Shown here piece after piece: positions 18,346 through 26,627 of a stretch of 64,000 bases of DNA. The position numbers and the translations under genes are program-made. Position 1 is the stretch's first letter. Every line of letters starts with the position of its first letter. The notes beneath the pieces were generated by a model, which was not told the DNA's origin, searched no databases, and worked only from the letters and a program-made list of their open reading frames with translations. Origin of the DNA: Streptomyces sp. V3I8. GTDB lineage: Bacteria > Actinomycetota > Actinomycetes > Streptomycetales > Streptomycetaceae. The DNA is taken from the NCBI RefSeq assembly GCF_030817535.1, contig NZ_JAUSZL010000002.1, forward strand, positions 8,782,593 to 8,846,592, written 5' to 3'.

Positions 18346-18630
18346 CTACCAACCCATATTCTTGGCCACCTCGGCCTGTGCTGCGGCGATCTCTTCCTCG
18401 GTGGACTCGATGATGTCCACCTCTTCCAAGCGTGCCAGCAGGTCCACGAGAGCCTGCTTCTGAGCTGGGTGCGTGATCGGCACGGCGTTCAGGTCGGCGC
18501 TCATCAGCCAGTCGAACAGCACGATGGCGTCAGCACGCCACAGGCGGAGATCGATGGTTGGTGTAGACCCCCAGGGGAAACCAATTTCCATGTGAGCATC
18601 TTGCCAGGTCAACGTGCTGTAGCGCGTCAC
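18346..18630 (-). CDS. Small hypothetical protein
   Basis: 94 residues from GTG 18630, or 81 from ATG 18591 (MEIGFPWGSTPTIDLRLW). Neither start has a strong ribosome binding site. It is acidic at the C-terminus (DIIESTEEEIAAAQAEVAKN), which is likely helical, and has no membrane segment or signal peptide. I do not recognise the family. The composition looks like a genuine protein, but it sits among mobile-element debris. Confidence 0.5.
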   Translation of the reverse strand: MTRYSTLTWQDAHMEIGFPWGSTPTIDLRLWRADAIVLFDWLMSADLNAVPITHPAQKQALVDLLARLEEVDIIESTEEEIAAAQAEVAKNMGW

Positions 18631-18658
18631 AGGTAGCCGGTCGCGAGGAGGTCGACGG

Positions 18659-18796
18659 GGTATTCACACCCGAGCCCGGTTCGGGTACACCGCACCGGTC
18701 GGCACGACCGACGACGCCCGTTCCCGCCGGATCACCGTGCACCTCCCCGCGGACTACGCCCGCCGCCTGTTCGAATGTCGGACGATCGCGCGCTGA
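18659..18796 (+). pseudogene. tpg: Fragment of telomere terminal protein gene tpg
   Basis: 46 codons (GIHTRARFGYTAPVGTTDDA ... RRITVHLPADYARRLFECR) matching the internal segment of Streptomyces telomere terminal proteins (Tpg), which prime end replication on linear replicons. The N-terminal DNA-binding part and the C-terminus are gone, and a stop follows soon after RRLF. I base the match on memory of Tpg sequences; the RARFGYTAP-GTTDD block is distinctive. It lies 4 kb from a tap fragment. Confidence 0.6.
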
Positions 18797-18849
18797 GGGC
18801 AGACTGAAAATCCTTCTCGCCTGTCGGACCTGGTTGCCACACTGGGTGG

Positions 18850-19839
18850 ATGAACGAGGGATCATCCATTCGGTGGCAGGCGGCGGCGCAGCAGATCGAT
18901 GCCCGGATCGAGGAACTCCGGCCTGAGGCCGATCGCCACGTGATCGGTCAGCACGTGATCTCCAAAGTGCTGCTCAAGCGCTTCGCCGTTCCGTTCGGCA
19001 GTAATGGGCTCAAGCTCGTGCCGTTCAACCTTGAGCACCCCGACCGTTTGCACAAGATGGCGAGTCCGCGCGAATGCGGCAAGGTCCCGTACTTCGCACG
19101 CTTCGCTTCCGCCTCCCTGGAACAGGTATGGGGCAAGCTCGAGACACGGATACCCGACGCGGCGCGTGCGGTGGATCGAGGCGACGTCTTCCAGCGTGAA
19201 CAGCATGTACAGACCCTGAAGGATCTCATCGCCCTGCATCTGGTCCGCTCCCTGAACTACCGCCACGTCCACGAGCGCATCTTCACCAACGTCTACACCG
19301 AGCACCGCACCGCCCTGCTTACCGACAAGTCCGACCTGCTGCGCCTCGCGGTACTGCAACGCAGCGGACTTCACCTCTCTGGACCGCAGGGTCTGGCCGC
19401 AGCGGCAGACCAGATCTTGAGCCCGCACCTGGCGAACTTCGAGACCGGTGCGGACTTCCGGGCGCGGATCGAGGACACCTTTGCCAAAGCGAAGGAGATG
19501 ATCAGAGATGCCGGTCTGGAGATTCTTGTGCCCGCCGCCGGGGAATTCCTCCTGGGCGACACCCCGGCCCTGGCGATTCAGCAGAGGGGAAACAAAACTG
19601 CCTTCAACGTTGCGATTGGCGACTCCACCGCCATTGTGTTGCCTTTCGGCCCCAAACATCTCTTGGTCGGCAGGACCCCCCGCAACGGTCTGAGCATTGC
19701 CACCGAGGAGACAGTTGGCTTCCTCAATCGGCTTCAGATCGAGGCAGCGCAGCAGCGCGTCTACCTCCGGCCCCGCAGCGGCCAGGACGCACTCGTCCGC
19801 GGTTACCTCAAACAGGGCAGCCGGAGTGTCAGGAGATAG
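18850..19839 (+). CDS. DUF4238 domain-containing protein
   Basis: 329 residues. The N-terminal HVIGQHVISKVLLKRFA is the opening motif of DUF4238 proteins (usually H-x-x-P/S-x-x-x-L-x-x-F), and LGDTPALAIQQ and GPKHLLVGRTPR fit the later conserved blocks. Function is unknown for the family; members are frequent in accessory islands. No signal or TM segment. The start has only a weak GGTGG upstream. It stands alone between the tpg fragment and a broken DUF6233 gene. Confidence 0.75.
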   Translation: MNEGSSIRWQAAAQQIDARIEELRPEADRHVIGQHVISKVLLKRFAVPFGSNGLKLVPFNLEHPDRLHKMASPRECGKVPYFARFASASLEQVWGKLETRIPDAARAVDRGDVFQREQHVQTLKDLIALHLVRSLNYRHVHERIFTNVYTEHRTALLTDKSDLLRLAVLQRSGLHLSGPQGLAAAADQILSPHLANFETGADFRARIEDTFAKAKEMIRDAGLEILVPAAGEFLLGDTPALAIQQRGNKTAFNVAIGDSTAIVLPFGPKHLLVGRTPRNGLSIATEETVGFLNRLQIEAAQQRVYLRPRSGQDALVRGYLKQGSRSVRR

Positions 19840-20139
19840 AAGTCCGCACGCGGCGTCGCTCCGTGCCGCGGATAGTCAGGAGAGGGATACAGGGCTCGAA
19901 GCGTTCGTCGAACGGTGGCGCCCGGGCGCGGGCCGCTCGTGAGTGCTGCGCGTGCAGGGGTCAGCTCTGTGCGCGGGTGCTCGTGAAGCGCACGGCCGGT
20001 CCCCAGCTCTCGCGGGTGGTAGCCAGGCACCACTGGCACAGCGAGAGTCCGCCGCTGCCGTACCAGTGGGTGGGCTGCTGGCGGCCGGCACACGCTCCGA
20101 CGTAACTGCTGGAAGTGGTGAACGTAGAGGGGGACGGCT

Positions 20140-20511
20140 CGCTGATCGGCGGGGAGTGCTGGTCATCGCTGGCTGTCCTGTCCGAGGTGACGGGGCGGGG
20201 GATCACCGCGGTGGCGAGGACAGTGCGGCTGAATGACGGGATCTCCAGGATGGTGCCGGGAGTGCAGTAGCTGCACGCACGCACGTCCGCAGCGAGCAGC
20301 CGGCGAGCTTCGTCGCGGTGGAGAGCCTGGCGCCGATGCTGAGTTCCACAACCCACTCCGGCTGTGCCGGCCGGGACCGGCGGGCGCGCGCCTGCTCGGC
20401 TTCGCGCCGTTGCACGGCCGCGATTTGGGCGTCGATGCGCTTGAGCCACATGGCGTGCCAGGTCCTGAGCGTGGTCAGTCGTGCCAGATCGGGAGGCAGG
20501 TCCTCGAACAT
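20140..20511 (-). pseudogene. DUF6233-like protein gene, frameshifted with deletion
   Basis: From ATG 20511 (MFEDLPPDLARLTTLRTWHA) the frame gives the conserved N-terminus typical of Streptomyces DUF6233 proteins, through PEWVVELSIGA. The usual ending (DEARRLLAADVRACSYCTPG) continues in another frame after a deletion near 20325. The gene is therefore broken. A Cys-containing stretch downstream (CAGRQQPTHWYGSGGLSLCQ) in the second frame is not recognised. 19840-20140 holds nothing else I can support. Confidence 0.6.
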
Positions 20512-20597
20512 ACTCGCGCTCTTGTGACTGAGCACGAAACCTGGCCCGATAGGACAACTTCAATGCACAGCAGTCGGCCACCCGGCGTAAAACCGGG

Positions 20598-21548
20598 TCA
20601 CCACCGGGCTCGCAGCACGCCGTCGCTATCGGGCAGGACGGCGCAGAGCAGCGGGTGGCGTTCGTCGAGGTGCAGGGGCAGGGCGCAGGCCGCCCGCGCG
20701 TCGGCCACCAGGGCGGCGAGCTGCTGGTACTCGGTGTCGTCGACAATCGCGTGTCTGATCGTCCCGCCCTGCGCCTCCCAGACGAACTCCACGGAGTCCT
20801 CCTCGGGCAGCGCGGCGAGGACCGCACCGACGTCGGGGGTCAGGTCGGGCCAGACGGTCAGTAGAGCTCGTGGCCCGAGACCGGCGCGCACCGCGCCGAA
20901 ATTCTCCGGTGTGAGGCGGTGCCAGCGTGCGGCGTTGCGGACGTAGGCCTCCTCCAGGAGCACCGTCTGCCGTGAGGCCAGTTGCACGTGCACGCGCGCC
21001 CAGAAGTCCTCGTCGGCGGCCTGCGTCACTTCCCGTTCCTCAAGTTCCGCCGCGTAGGGCGAGGCCGCCAGCGGTTCCGGGAAGAGGCCGAGCTTCCGTG
21101 TACGAGCCACGGCATCCGTGCAGCGCCGGTCGCTGCCTACGTACACGTACTGGTCCCATCCGACGTGCACGGTGAACACGCCCCCCGCCTCCAGCCGACA
21201 CCAGGCACCCTGGTCGCGGAGCATCGCCCGGACCAGTTCCAGAGCCACGGGAAGGGAGACCTCGGCCCCGTCGTGGTAGCCGCTGAGGTCGGGCGGGAAG
21301 AGCCCGCTCAGGCCGTGTCCCTCTACGGGCGGCTCCACGCCGAAGTGGACGAAGCCGGTCACCGAGGGCTCACGGATCTCCAGCCGGTCGATGCCCGAAG
21401 CCTCCGCGAAGGCCGCGATCGCGGCCAGGTACGCCGCTTCCACCGGCCCGTGGTCGCTGACCGTGTCCTCGACACCGGTGTAGTGCCCACGCTCGTCGCG
21501 GTCGGCAGGGTCGTACTTGGTGATGCGGTGGACAAAGGACGGCGGCAC
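20598..21548 (-). CDS. Conserved hypothetical protein
   Basis: 316 residues from GTG 21548 (PPSFVHRITKYDPADRDERG), chosen because AGGGAG lies 6 nt upstream; upstream in-frame codons look non-coding. The protein is soluble, acidic and rich in Trp/Tyr, with conserved-looking blocks WCRLEAGGVFTVHVGWDQYVY and FVHFGVEPP. I recall close homologues widely in Streptomyces annotated only as hypothetical, sometimes as RNA-related, and make no functional call. The next minus gene lies 86 nt upstream and could be in the same transcript. Confidence 0.75.
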   Translation of the reverse strand: MPPSFVHRITKYDPADRDERGHYTGVEDTVSDHGPVEAAYLAAIAAFAEASGIDRLEIREPSVTGFVHFGVEPPVEGHGLSGLFPPDLSGYHDGAEVSLPVALELVRAMLRDQGAWCRLEAGGVFTVHVGWDQYVYVGSDRRCTDAVARTRKLGLFPEPLAASPYAAELEEREVTQAADEDFWARVHVQLASRQTVLLEEAYVRNAARWHRLTPENFGAVRAGLGPRALLTVWPDLTPDVGAVLAALPEEDSVEFVWEAQGGTIRHAIVDDTEYQQLAALVADARAACALPLHLDERHPLLCAVLPDSDGVLRARW

Positions 21549-21634
21549 GATGCTCCCTGGGCGGCAGGCTCCTTGCGGGACGGTCCGCCGGATGGTTGGT
21601 GACCGGGTGGAAAGGGTCCTTCCAGTGCCGGGTA

Positions 21635-22501
21635 TCAGCTGCTGACGTCGAACACGCCCCACGCGGTGAACGGCTCGGCCTGGACGTAGATTCTGCTTCC
21701 TCGGCCGACGACCCGTCGGCGGCCGGGGGCAGGGCCATCGGGCAGGGTGAGCAGACCGACCTTCTTTGGCTCGACGGACGTTTCGGTGAGCTCTCCGTGG
21801 GCGAGTCGGTCCCGCTCCTCGCCGTAGCCGCCGTAGAAGGCGACCCGCTCACCGTGGACTGCCATCGCTTTGGCGCCTCGTACGCGGTTCGCCCACACCC
21901 TCACGGGCCGGTCGAGGCGGTCGGGGCGTATCTCGACGAGCGGGAAGTCCGTGTAGGGGCAGGCCCAGGCAGCGGTGCCCGACACGTTCAGGGCGTAGCA
22001 GTCGAAGAGGCCGGGGATGCGGGCGCCGTCTGACGTCCAGGCGAGTCGGCCCGTGGCGCTCCAGCGACGGATTCCGGCCGGGTTCTCGTCGAAGTGCCCG
22101 ACCCAGATATGGCCGGCCTCGTCAACGAGCAGGTGCTCGATGGCGTCCCCGACGGAGAAGGACGAGGTCTCTCGGCCGAGAGCGTCGAAGACCTGGACCT
22201 GGTTCGCGTCCTTGTACCGGCGGGCGCGGGACGCGGCGACTACGAACCTGCCGTTGGGCAGGCGGTCCAGGTGCGGCCAGCGGGCCTGCACGGCGCTCAG
22301 CTCGGTGAGTTCGACGTCGCCGCCCGGATGGACGGAGACGACCAGCGCGTCGAAGGGCAGGACATCGCCGCCGGGCTGCGGAGCGCGTTCGGTAAGCAGC
22401 CAGTGGGCAGCGCCGAAGACGTCGACGGTACTGGTCAGGACGTGGCGGCCGTGGTGCGGTCGAGGGAGGTGGGCGTAGGGAATGAGGGCGGTCTTCTGCA
22501 C
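21635..22501 (-). CDS. Hypothetical beta-propeller-like protein
   Basis: 288 residues from GTG 22501 (QKTALIPYAHLPRPHHGRHV), chosen because AGGAG lies 8 nt upstream; an ATG at 22534 has no ribosome binding site. Repeated short beta-rich modules (IEHLLVDEAGHIWVGHFDEN, RIPGLFDCYALNVSG, GSRIYVQAEPF) suggest a propeller fold. No signal peptide. It probably shares a transcript with the gene ending at 20598. Function unknown. Confidence 0.7.
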   Translation of the reverse strand: MQKTALIPYAHLPRPHHGRHVLTSTVDVFGAAHWLLTERAPQPGGDVLPFDALVVSVHPGGDVELTELSAVQARWPHLDRLPNGRFVVAASRARRYKDANQVQVFDALGRETSSFSVGDAIEHLLVDEAGHIWVGHFDENPAGIRRWSATGRLAWTSDGARIPGLFDCYALNVSGTAAWACPYTDFPLVEIRPDRLDRPVRVWANRVRGAKAMAVHGERVAFYGGYGEERDRLAHGELTETSVEPKKVGLLTLPDGPAPGRRRVVGRGSRIYVQAEPFTAWGVFDVSS

Positions 22502-22617
22502 GGGCGGCTCTCCTGGGCGGGCGGTCACGGCCATCGGACGCTGCGGTGCGGCGGTCGGCGGCGCGCGAGCGGTGGAGAGCGGAGCGGAGCGCCTAGAGGG
22601 CATGGCCCTTTCTGGTC

Positions 22618-22655
22618 GTCATGAGGTGATCATCGCCGACATCCGACCTCATGAC
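22618..22655. repeat. 10-bp inverted repeat
   Basis: GTCATGAGGT at 22618-22627 is repeated inverted at 22646-22655, separated by 18 nt. It lies upstream of the propeller-like gene and before the tap fragment, so it could be an operator or a weak hairpin. The remainder of 22502-22760 holds no gene. Confidence 0.5.
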
Positions 22656-22761
22656 AAACCCTTTCGGCGCACCGCCCCACTGATCGAGTACTGCGAAAGT
22701 ACGAACCTGACCGCACTCGCAGTACTGCCGAGACCATCTCTCTACAGAGTGCTCGGGCTGA

Positions 22762-23529
22762 GGGTTCGAACCCACCGGGCAGTGCCAACCAGGTGCTCAG
22801 CCGCGGGTCAGTGGAGCGGGTCGGTATGAGGTGACCGCGCTGGACGTCAAAGGGGCTTACCTGTCCGCCCTCAAGACCCACCTGCCGATCGGGCAGCTCG
22901 AACACACCACCGGCGCCCCCCACGATCGGCGCCGGGCTGGCCTGCACCTGATCACCCCGCCCGCCTGGGAGCACGACGCCTGTCTGCCGAACCCGATCGG
23001 CCATCGCGAGGAGCCGGGCCCGTTGTGGGTCACGGAGGCGACGCTGCGTCTGCTGCTGCGCGTGTCCGGTCCGAAGTACGGGCTGTGCGACCCGCCCGAG
23101 ATCCATGAGTCGTGGACGTCGGGGGCGACCGAGGGGCTGCTGGAGAAGTTCCGTATCGCGTTGAAGGATGCCCGGGACCGGGCGATCGCCGACGGCGACG
23201 ATGTGATGCTGGAGTATGTGAAGGCGATGTATTCCAAGTTCGTCTCCACGCTGGGGGAGTCGAACTACAACCGCGAGCTGTACCGCACCGACTGGATGCA
23301 CCTCATCCGCTCCCAGGCGTTCGCCAACCTGTGGTGGAAGGCCCACCGCGCCTATGACGAGGGCCTCATGGTCGTGCGCGCGATGGGCACCGACGAACTG
23401 CATGTGGCCGGCGACTGGCGGGCGGTGTTCCCCGAGGGCCGCGGCGTGGCCGAGGTGAAGGTCAAAGACACCTACACCGTCGGCACCACTCCTAGCACCG
23501 GCACAGAGCCCTCTGAGGGCGCCTTCTAG
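22762..23529 (+). pseudogene. tap: 3' fragment of telomere-associated gene tap
   Basis: About 255 C-terminal codons in one open frame from 22762; a GTG at 22831 could start a 232-residue product. The sequence (LDVKGAYLSALKTHLPIGQL, GPLWVTEATLRLLLRVSGPK, YVKAMYSKFVSTLGESNYNR, ELHVAGDWRAVFPEGRGVAE) matches from memory the C-terminal half of Streptomyces Tap, which partners terminal protein Tpg on single-stranded telomere ends. Full-length Tap is about 740 residues, so some 500 N-terminal residues are missing. A good terminator follows. Confidence 0.6.
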
Positions 23530-23560
23530 TGCCGCTTCCCTGTCCCGGCGTCAAAATTCC

Positions 23561-23608
23561 CCGCCGGGACGTGAGATCGGCGCTCACAGCCCCGGCGGCA
23601 GTTTTTTT
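23561..23608 (+). terminator. Rho-independent terminator after tap fragment
   Basis: Outer stem CCGCCGGG (23561-23568) with CCCGGCGG (23591-23598), inner stem GTGAG/CTCAC, then a run of seven T at 23602-23608. The T-run on the plus strand fits termination of the tap-like gene, and is rare for this genome type. Confidence 0.8.
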
Positions 23609-23669
23609 AGCCGTATCCGACTGGGTTAAGTAAAAGAATTTCGCCAGTTGGGTGAGGTGTACTAGCGGC

Positions 23670-24128
23670 TCATCCGGGTTTCCTCGGCCTGGGCCGTTGC
23701 TGGGCGACCATTGAGATCGATGACACATCGGGTGGGAGAGCCCACTCGACCACATGTAAGCCGGCCAGCTCAATAACTTCTTCAGGCACGCCCAGCAGGT
23801 GTAGTGGGGTTCGGCTGTGACGGGTCAGCCACGCCCGGCGCCGCTGCTGCTCCGCCGGGAGGAGTTGTGCCCATACATCCACCGCCACCCCTGGCGGCAC
23901 GCCGGGCACAGGACTGCTGCGTCGCCGCACGTAGGGCAGGTTGGCCACGTTGTCCGCGAGTGCAATCAGGTACCAGGCGACTTCGTAGGACAGCGTGGGC
24001 CCGTGAGCGGCCCGTAGCTGACGGGTGCGCCACTGCCAACGTGGTGCCAGCAGCCAGCGGATCGTTGTCAACGGCAAGGTCCGCTTGCGGGGACGGGGGC
24101 GTTCGGCGTTTCTTCCGCCACCGCTCAT
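23670..24128 (-). CDS. Hypothetical protein coupled to SLATT-type gene
   Basis: 152 residues from ATG 24128, overlapping the stop of the DUF4231 gene (TAATG), so translationally coupled. It is very basic at the N-terminus (RNAERPRPRKRTLPL) and rich in Trp and Arg, with a possible amphipathic helix SYEVAWYLIALADNVANLP. No signal peptide or catalytic motif that I recognise. The tight coupling implies a function with the upstream membrane protein. Confidence 0.6.
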   Translation of the reverse strand: MSGGGRNAERPRPRKRTLPLTTIRWLLAPRWQWRTRQLRAAHGPTLSYEVAWYLIALADNVANLPYVRRRSSPVPGVPPGVAVDVWAQLLPAEQQRRRAWLTRHSRTPLHLLGVPEEVIELAGLHVVEWALPPDVSSISMVAQQRPRPRKPG

Positions 24129-24922
24129 TAGGCTGAGCGCTCGTCATGTTGCGAGGAACTCTGTTCTAGCTGGAGTTCGCGTTTGCGCTGCTCTTCCTTA
24201 ATGAGTTCAACCGTTCCGGCGTAGAGAATGAGTCGGGGTTCCTCCCCCAAGTTTTTGTAGTCACCCAGCTGGAACTGGCTGGCGTTGTAGTTCTTTTCAA
24301 TGTCGTCTGCTGTCGACTGAGAGGTAGTGCCACGCTCTCGGAATTTGAAGTAGCCGGTAACTCCGGCGGAAATTCCGACCAGTGCGCTTAAAGAAGAAGT
24401 TACAATTGAAAGTGCTTTGTTGGATCCTTCGTTCATTGCTGTGAGGGTGGAGACGATGATCGACCCGCTGATAATAAGCAGCTGGAATAAGTTGTGTACG
24501 CGCCTGTTCTGGATTGCTTGAGACCTGTAAGAGGCGATGACATCGAGTGAGGCTTCCCGGTAAACACGTAAGCCTGATGTTGTATTGAGGGGAAGCTGCG
24601 CAGCTGCCGTCTGACGCGCCTGCAGCGCTTCATGCAACTGGTTTGCTTTGGCGGCCAGAGTTACATGATTTCTGTAAAGCCAATATGCGCATGCAACCCA
24701 TATAGCGTTCACGATGACCAGAGATAGCCATCGGGTGAATCCGTCGTTCGCCTTCCATAATCCGACGGCTACTGTATATCCAAGTATTCCCGTTAAGGCT
24801 AGTGACCCTAAAAGGATCATCCAGCCAATTCTCTGCAGTGCTCTTTTTGCCTTCAGTTCCGCCTCGGTCTTGCTGAAGGCAGCATATTTTTCCCTGTATT
24901 CCATGTGCGGATCGAATGTCAA
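24128..24922 (-). CDS. DUF4231 / SLATT-type multi-TM protein
   Basis: 264 residues from TTG 24922, which has GGGGAGGGG about 5 nt upstream; ATG 24904 is an alternative without a binding site. Four hydrophobic segments (MILLGSLALTGILGYTVAV; LSLVIVNAIWVACAYWLY; LFQLLIISGSIIVSTLTA; ALSIVTSSLSALVGISAGVT) form two hairpins, with charged helices VIASYRSQAIQNRRVH and YKNLGEEPRLILYAGTVELI. This matches DUF4231, a relative of SLATT 2TM effectors tied to nucleotide-signalling conflict systems. GC content is clearly lower than in the neighbours, which suggests recent acquisition. Confidence 0.7.
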   Translation of the reverse strand: MTFDPHMEYREKYAAFSKTEAELKAKRALQRIGWMILLGSLALTGILGYTVAVGLWKANDGFTRWLSLVIVNAIWVACAYWLYRNHVTLAAKANQLHEALQARQTAAAQLPLNTTSGLRVYREASLDVIASYRSQAIQNRRVHNLFQLLIISGSIIVSTLTAMNEGSNKALSIVTSSLSALVGISAGVTGYFKFRERGTTSQSTADDIEKNYNASQFQLGDYKNLGEEPRLILYAGTVELIKEEQRKRELQLEQSSSQHDERSA

Positions 24923-25231
24923 GACCCCTCCCCAAGTGAATGAGACTTGAAGGTAAAGGGCGTGACAAAGGGTCCGCAACGGTGCCTTGTGGCCAGTGAG
25001 CTTCTACGTGACGTCAGTGATGCAAAGAGATGGAAGAGCCAACAAAATTTGGCGTCTGTCCAGCCTTCCTGGGTGACGGCAGCGTAGGTCAGTGAGCAGA
25101 ATTAGCCATTGCGGCTAGAAATCAGACGCAAATTAATCACTCCCCGGCCTGTGCCCGCTAATAGGCCAAGTTGTGGCGGGTGCCCAGGGTGTCGGGGTGA
25201 TCATCGCCTAGAGGTTGTCCCGTATGCCTAA

Positions 25232-26130
25232 GAGCTCGTAACACGATCTTGTTGAAGTGCCCTGGTCGGGCGTGACCGATGTGGCGATTCGGCCGTTCAG
25301 GATGGTGTGAGTACTCGGCCGTGGATCGTGGACGACGACTTGTGGGCGTTGATCGAGCCGCTGCTGCCGCCGTGGCCGGATAAGGCGCCGGGCCCGCGGC
25401 CGGTGGCGGACCGACTGTGTCTGCAGGGCATCCTGTACGTCCTCCACAACGACATAGCCTGGTAACTCCTGCCGCTGGAGCTGGGTTTCGGCTCCGGGCA
25501 GACCTGCTGGCGGCGTCTGGACCGGTGGCAGCAGGCCGGCGTCTTCGACCAGCTGCACCGGATCCTGCTTACCGAACTGAACGCAGTCGGCGCGCTCGAC
25601 TGGTCCAGAGCGTGTGTGGACGGCTCCCACATCCGCGCGAAAAAGGGGGAGCCGACACCGGCCCGTCGCCGGTCGACCGGCGCAAGACAGGCAGCAAACA
25701 CCACCTGATCTGCGACGGACGCGGCACCCCGCTCAAAGTCATCACCACCGCAGCAGGCGTCAACGACGTCACCCAGACCCTCGCCCTCGTCGACGGCATC
25801 CCACCCGTGGCCGGACGCCCCGGCCGTCCTCGCCGCCGCCCCGACTCGCTGCTCGGCGACAAGGCCTACGGCTCCAACCCCAACCGCGAGGAACTACGCA
25901 GGCGCCGGATCCTTCCTGTCATCTCCCGCAAGGACGCCCCGAACATCAAGGGCCTGGGCAAACTCCGCTACGTCGTCGAGCAGACCTTCGCCCTGCTCCA
26001 CCAGTTCAAACGCCTCGCCGTCCGCTGGGAACGCCGCACCGAACTCCACGACACCTTCGTCTCATTGGCCTGCACCCTGATCTGCTGGAGACGCCTCAAG
26101 AGACACCGATCATGATCGTGTTACGAGCTC
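25232..26130 (+). mobile_element. IS5-family element, 899 bp, defective
   Basis: Ends share the inverted repeat GAGCTCGTAACACGATC (25232-25248 and 26114-26130) and are flanked by TAA at 25229-25231 and 26131-26133. The transposase frame carries a nonsense codon. 24923-25231 upstream holds no gene. Confidence 0.88.
25307..26115 (+). pseudogene. IS5-family transposase with internal stop
   Basis: Reads STRPWIVDDDLWALIEPLLP ... ILYVLHNDIAW, then TAA at about 25463, then LLPLELGFGSGQTCWRRLDR, CVDGSHIRAKK, and after a shift at the A-run near 25640, GPSPVDRRKTGSKHHL ... LLGDKAYGSNPNRE ... YVVEQTFALLHQFKRL. The A-run frame change may be the programmed shift of two-frame IS5 elements, but the TAA is a true lesion. 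Inactive. Confidence 0.85.
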
Positions 26131-26330
26131 TAAGTCATCTCTGTCGCGGAGCAGAGCGGGCACGCGGGCTATGCGGTTGCCGGAGGGCGGCAGGATTCTG
26201 CGAGCTGTTGGTGCCGGGAAGATCGCTTCATCTCCAGTTGTTCGCTGCGTACCGTTGGATGGCCGTCGGCGATCGACGCCTGGGCGTGGATCGTGGTGAA
26301 ATGGTCCGAAGCGAATACGAGGTGGCGGCG

Positions 26331-26561
26331 ATGGTCTACCTGTTATTGGCTGTGACAGCAGTCGTGTCCATTGGGGTGGCCGCCGTGATGGTGCTGGTGC
26401 GTCGGCAGCGGCGCCGGATGGGCTCCAGTTCGGAAGCGCAAGGAATCGAAGCGGCTGCTACGAGCGGCATACGCGATGCGCGCCGCCAGGCTCATGCCTA
26501 TCAGCATTTCAACGACGGCGGCGGCCTCAGTGCCGTGCGAGACCGTGACTCTCGTTCGTAG
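26331..26561 (+). CDS. Small single-TM hypothetical protein
   Basis: 76 residues from ATG 26331, with GAGGTGG 5 nt upstream; ATG 26301 would add ten residues. An N-terminal membrane anchor (MVYLLLAVTAVVSIGVAAVM) is followed by an Arg cluster (VRRQRRRM) and a hydrophilic tail. Function unknown. 26134-26300 has no other gene. Confidence 0.5.
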   Translation: MVYLLLAVTAVVSIGVAAVMVLVRRQRRRMGSSSEAQGIEAAATSGIRDARRQAHAYQHFNDGGGLSAVRDRDSRS

Positions 26562-26610
26562 CGGTCGGCAGTCTGGTGTGCAGCAGCTCTCCCCGGGCGT
26601 GATGTGGCTG

Positions 26611-26627
26611 AGAGGCGGTTCGCCTCT
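26611..26627. terminator. Short hairpin at IS transposase stop
   Basis: AGAGGCG and CGCCTCT form a 7-bp stem with GTT loop overlapping the transposase stop codon at 26626. Probably the end signal of that gene or of the element. Confidence 0.45.

Noticed and set aside
22740..22790. tRNA-like 3' segment (GGGTTCGAACCC followed by GGGCAGTGCCA)
   Set aside because: The T-stem pairs poorly outside the loop, no anticodon or D arm is found upstream, and the bases fit the beginning of the tap fragment frame.
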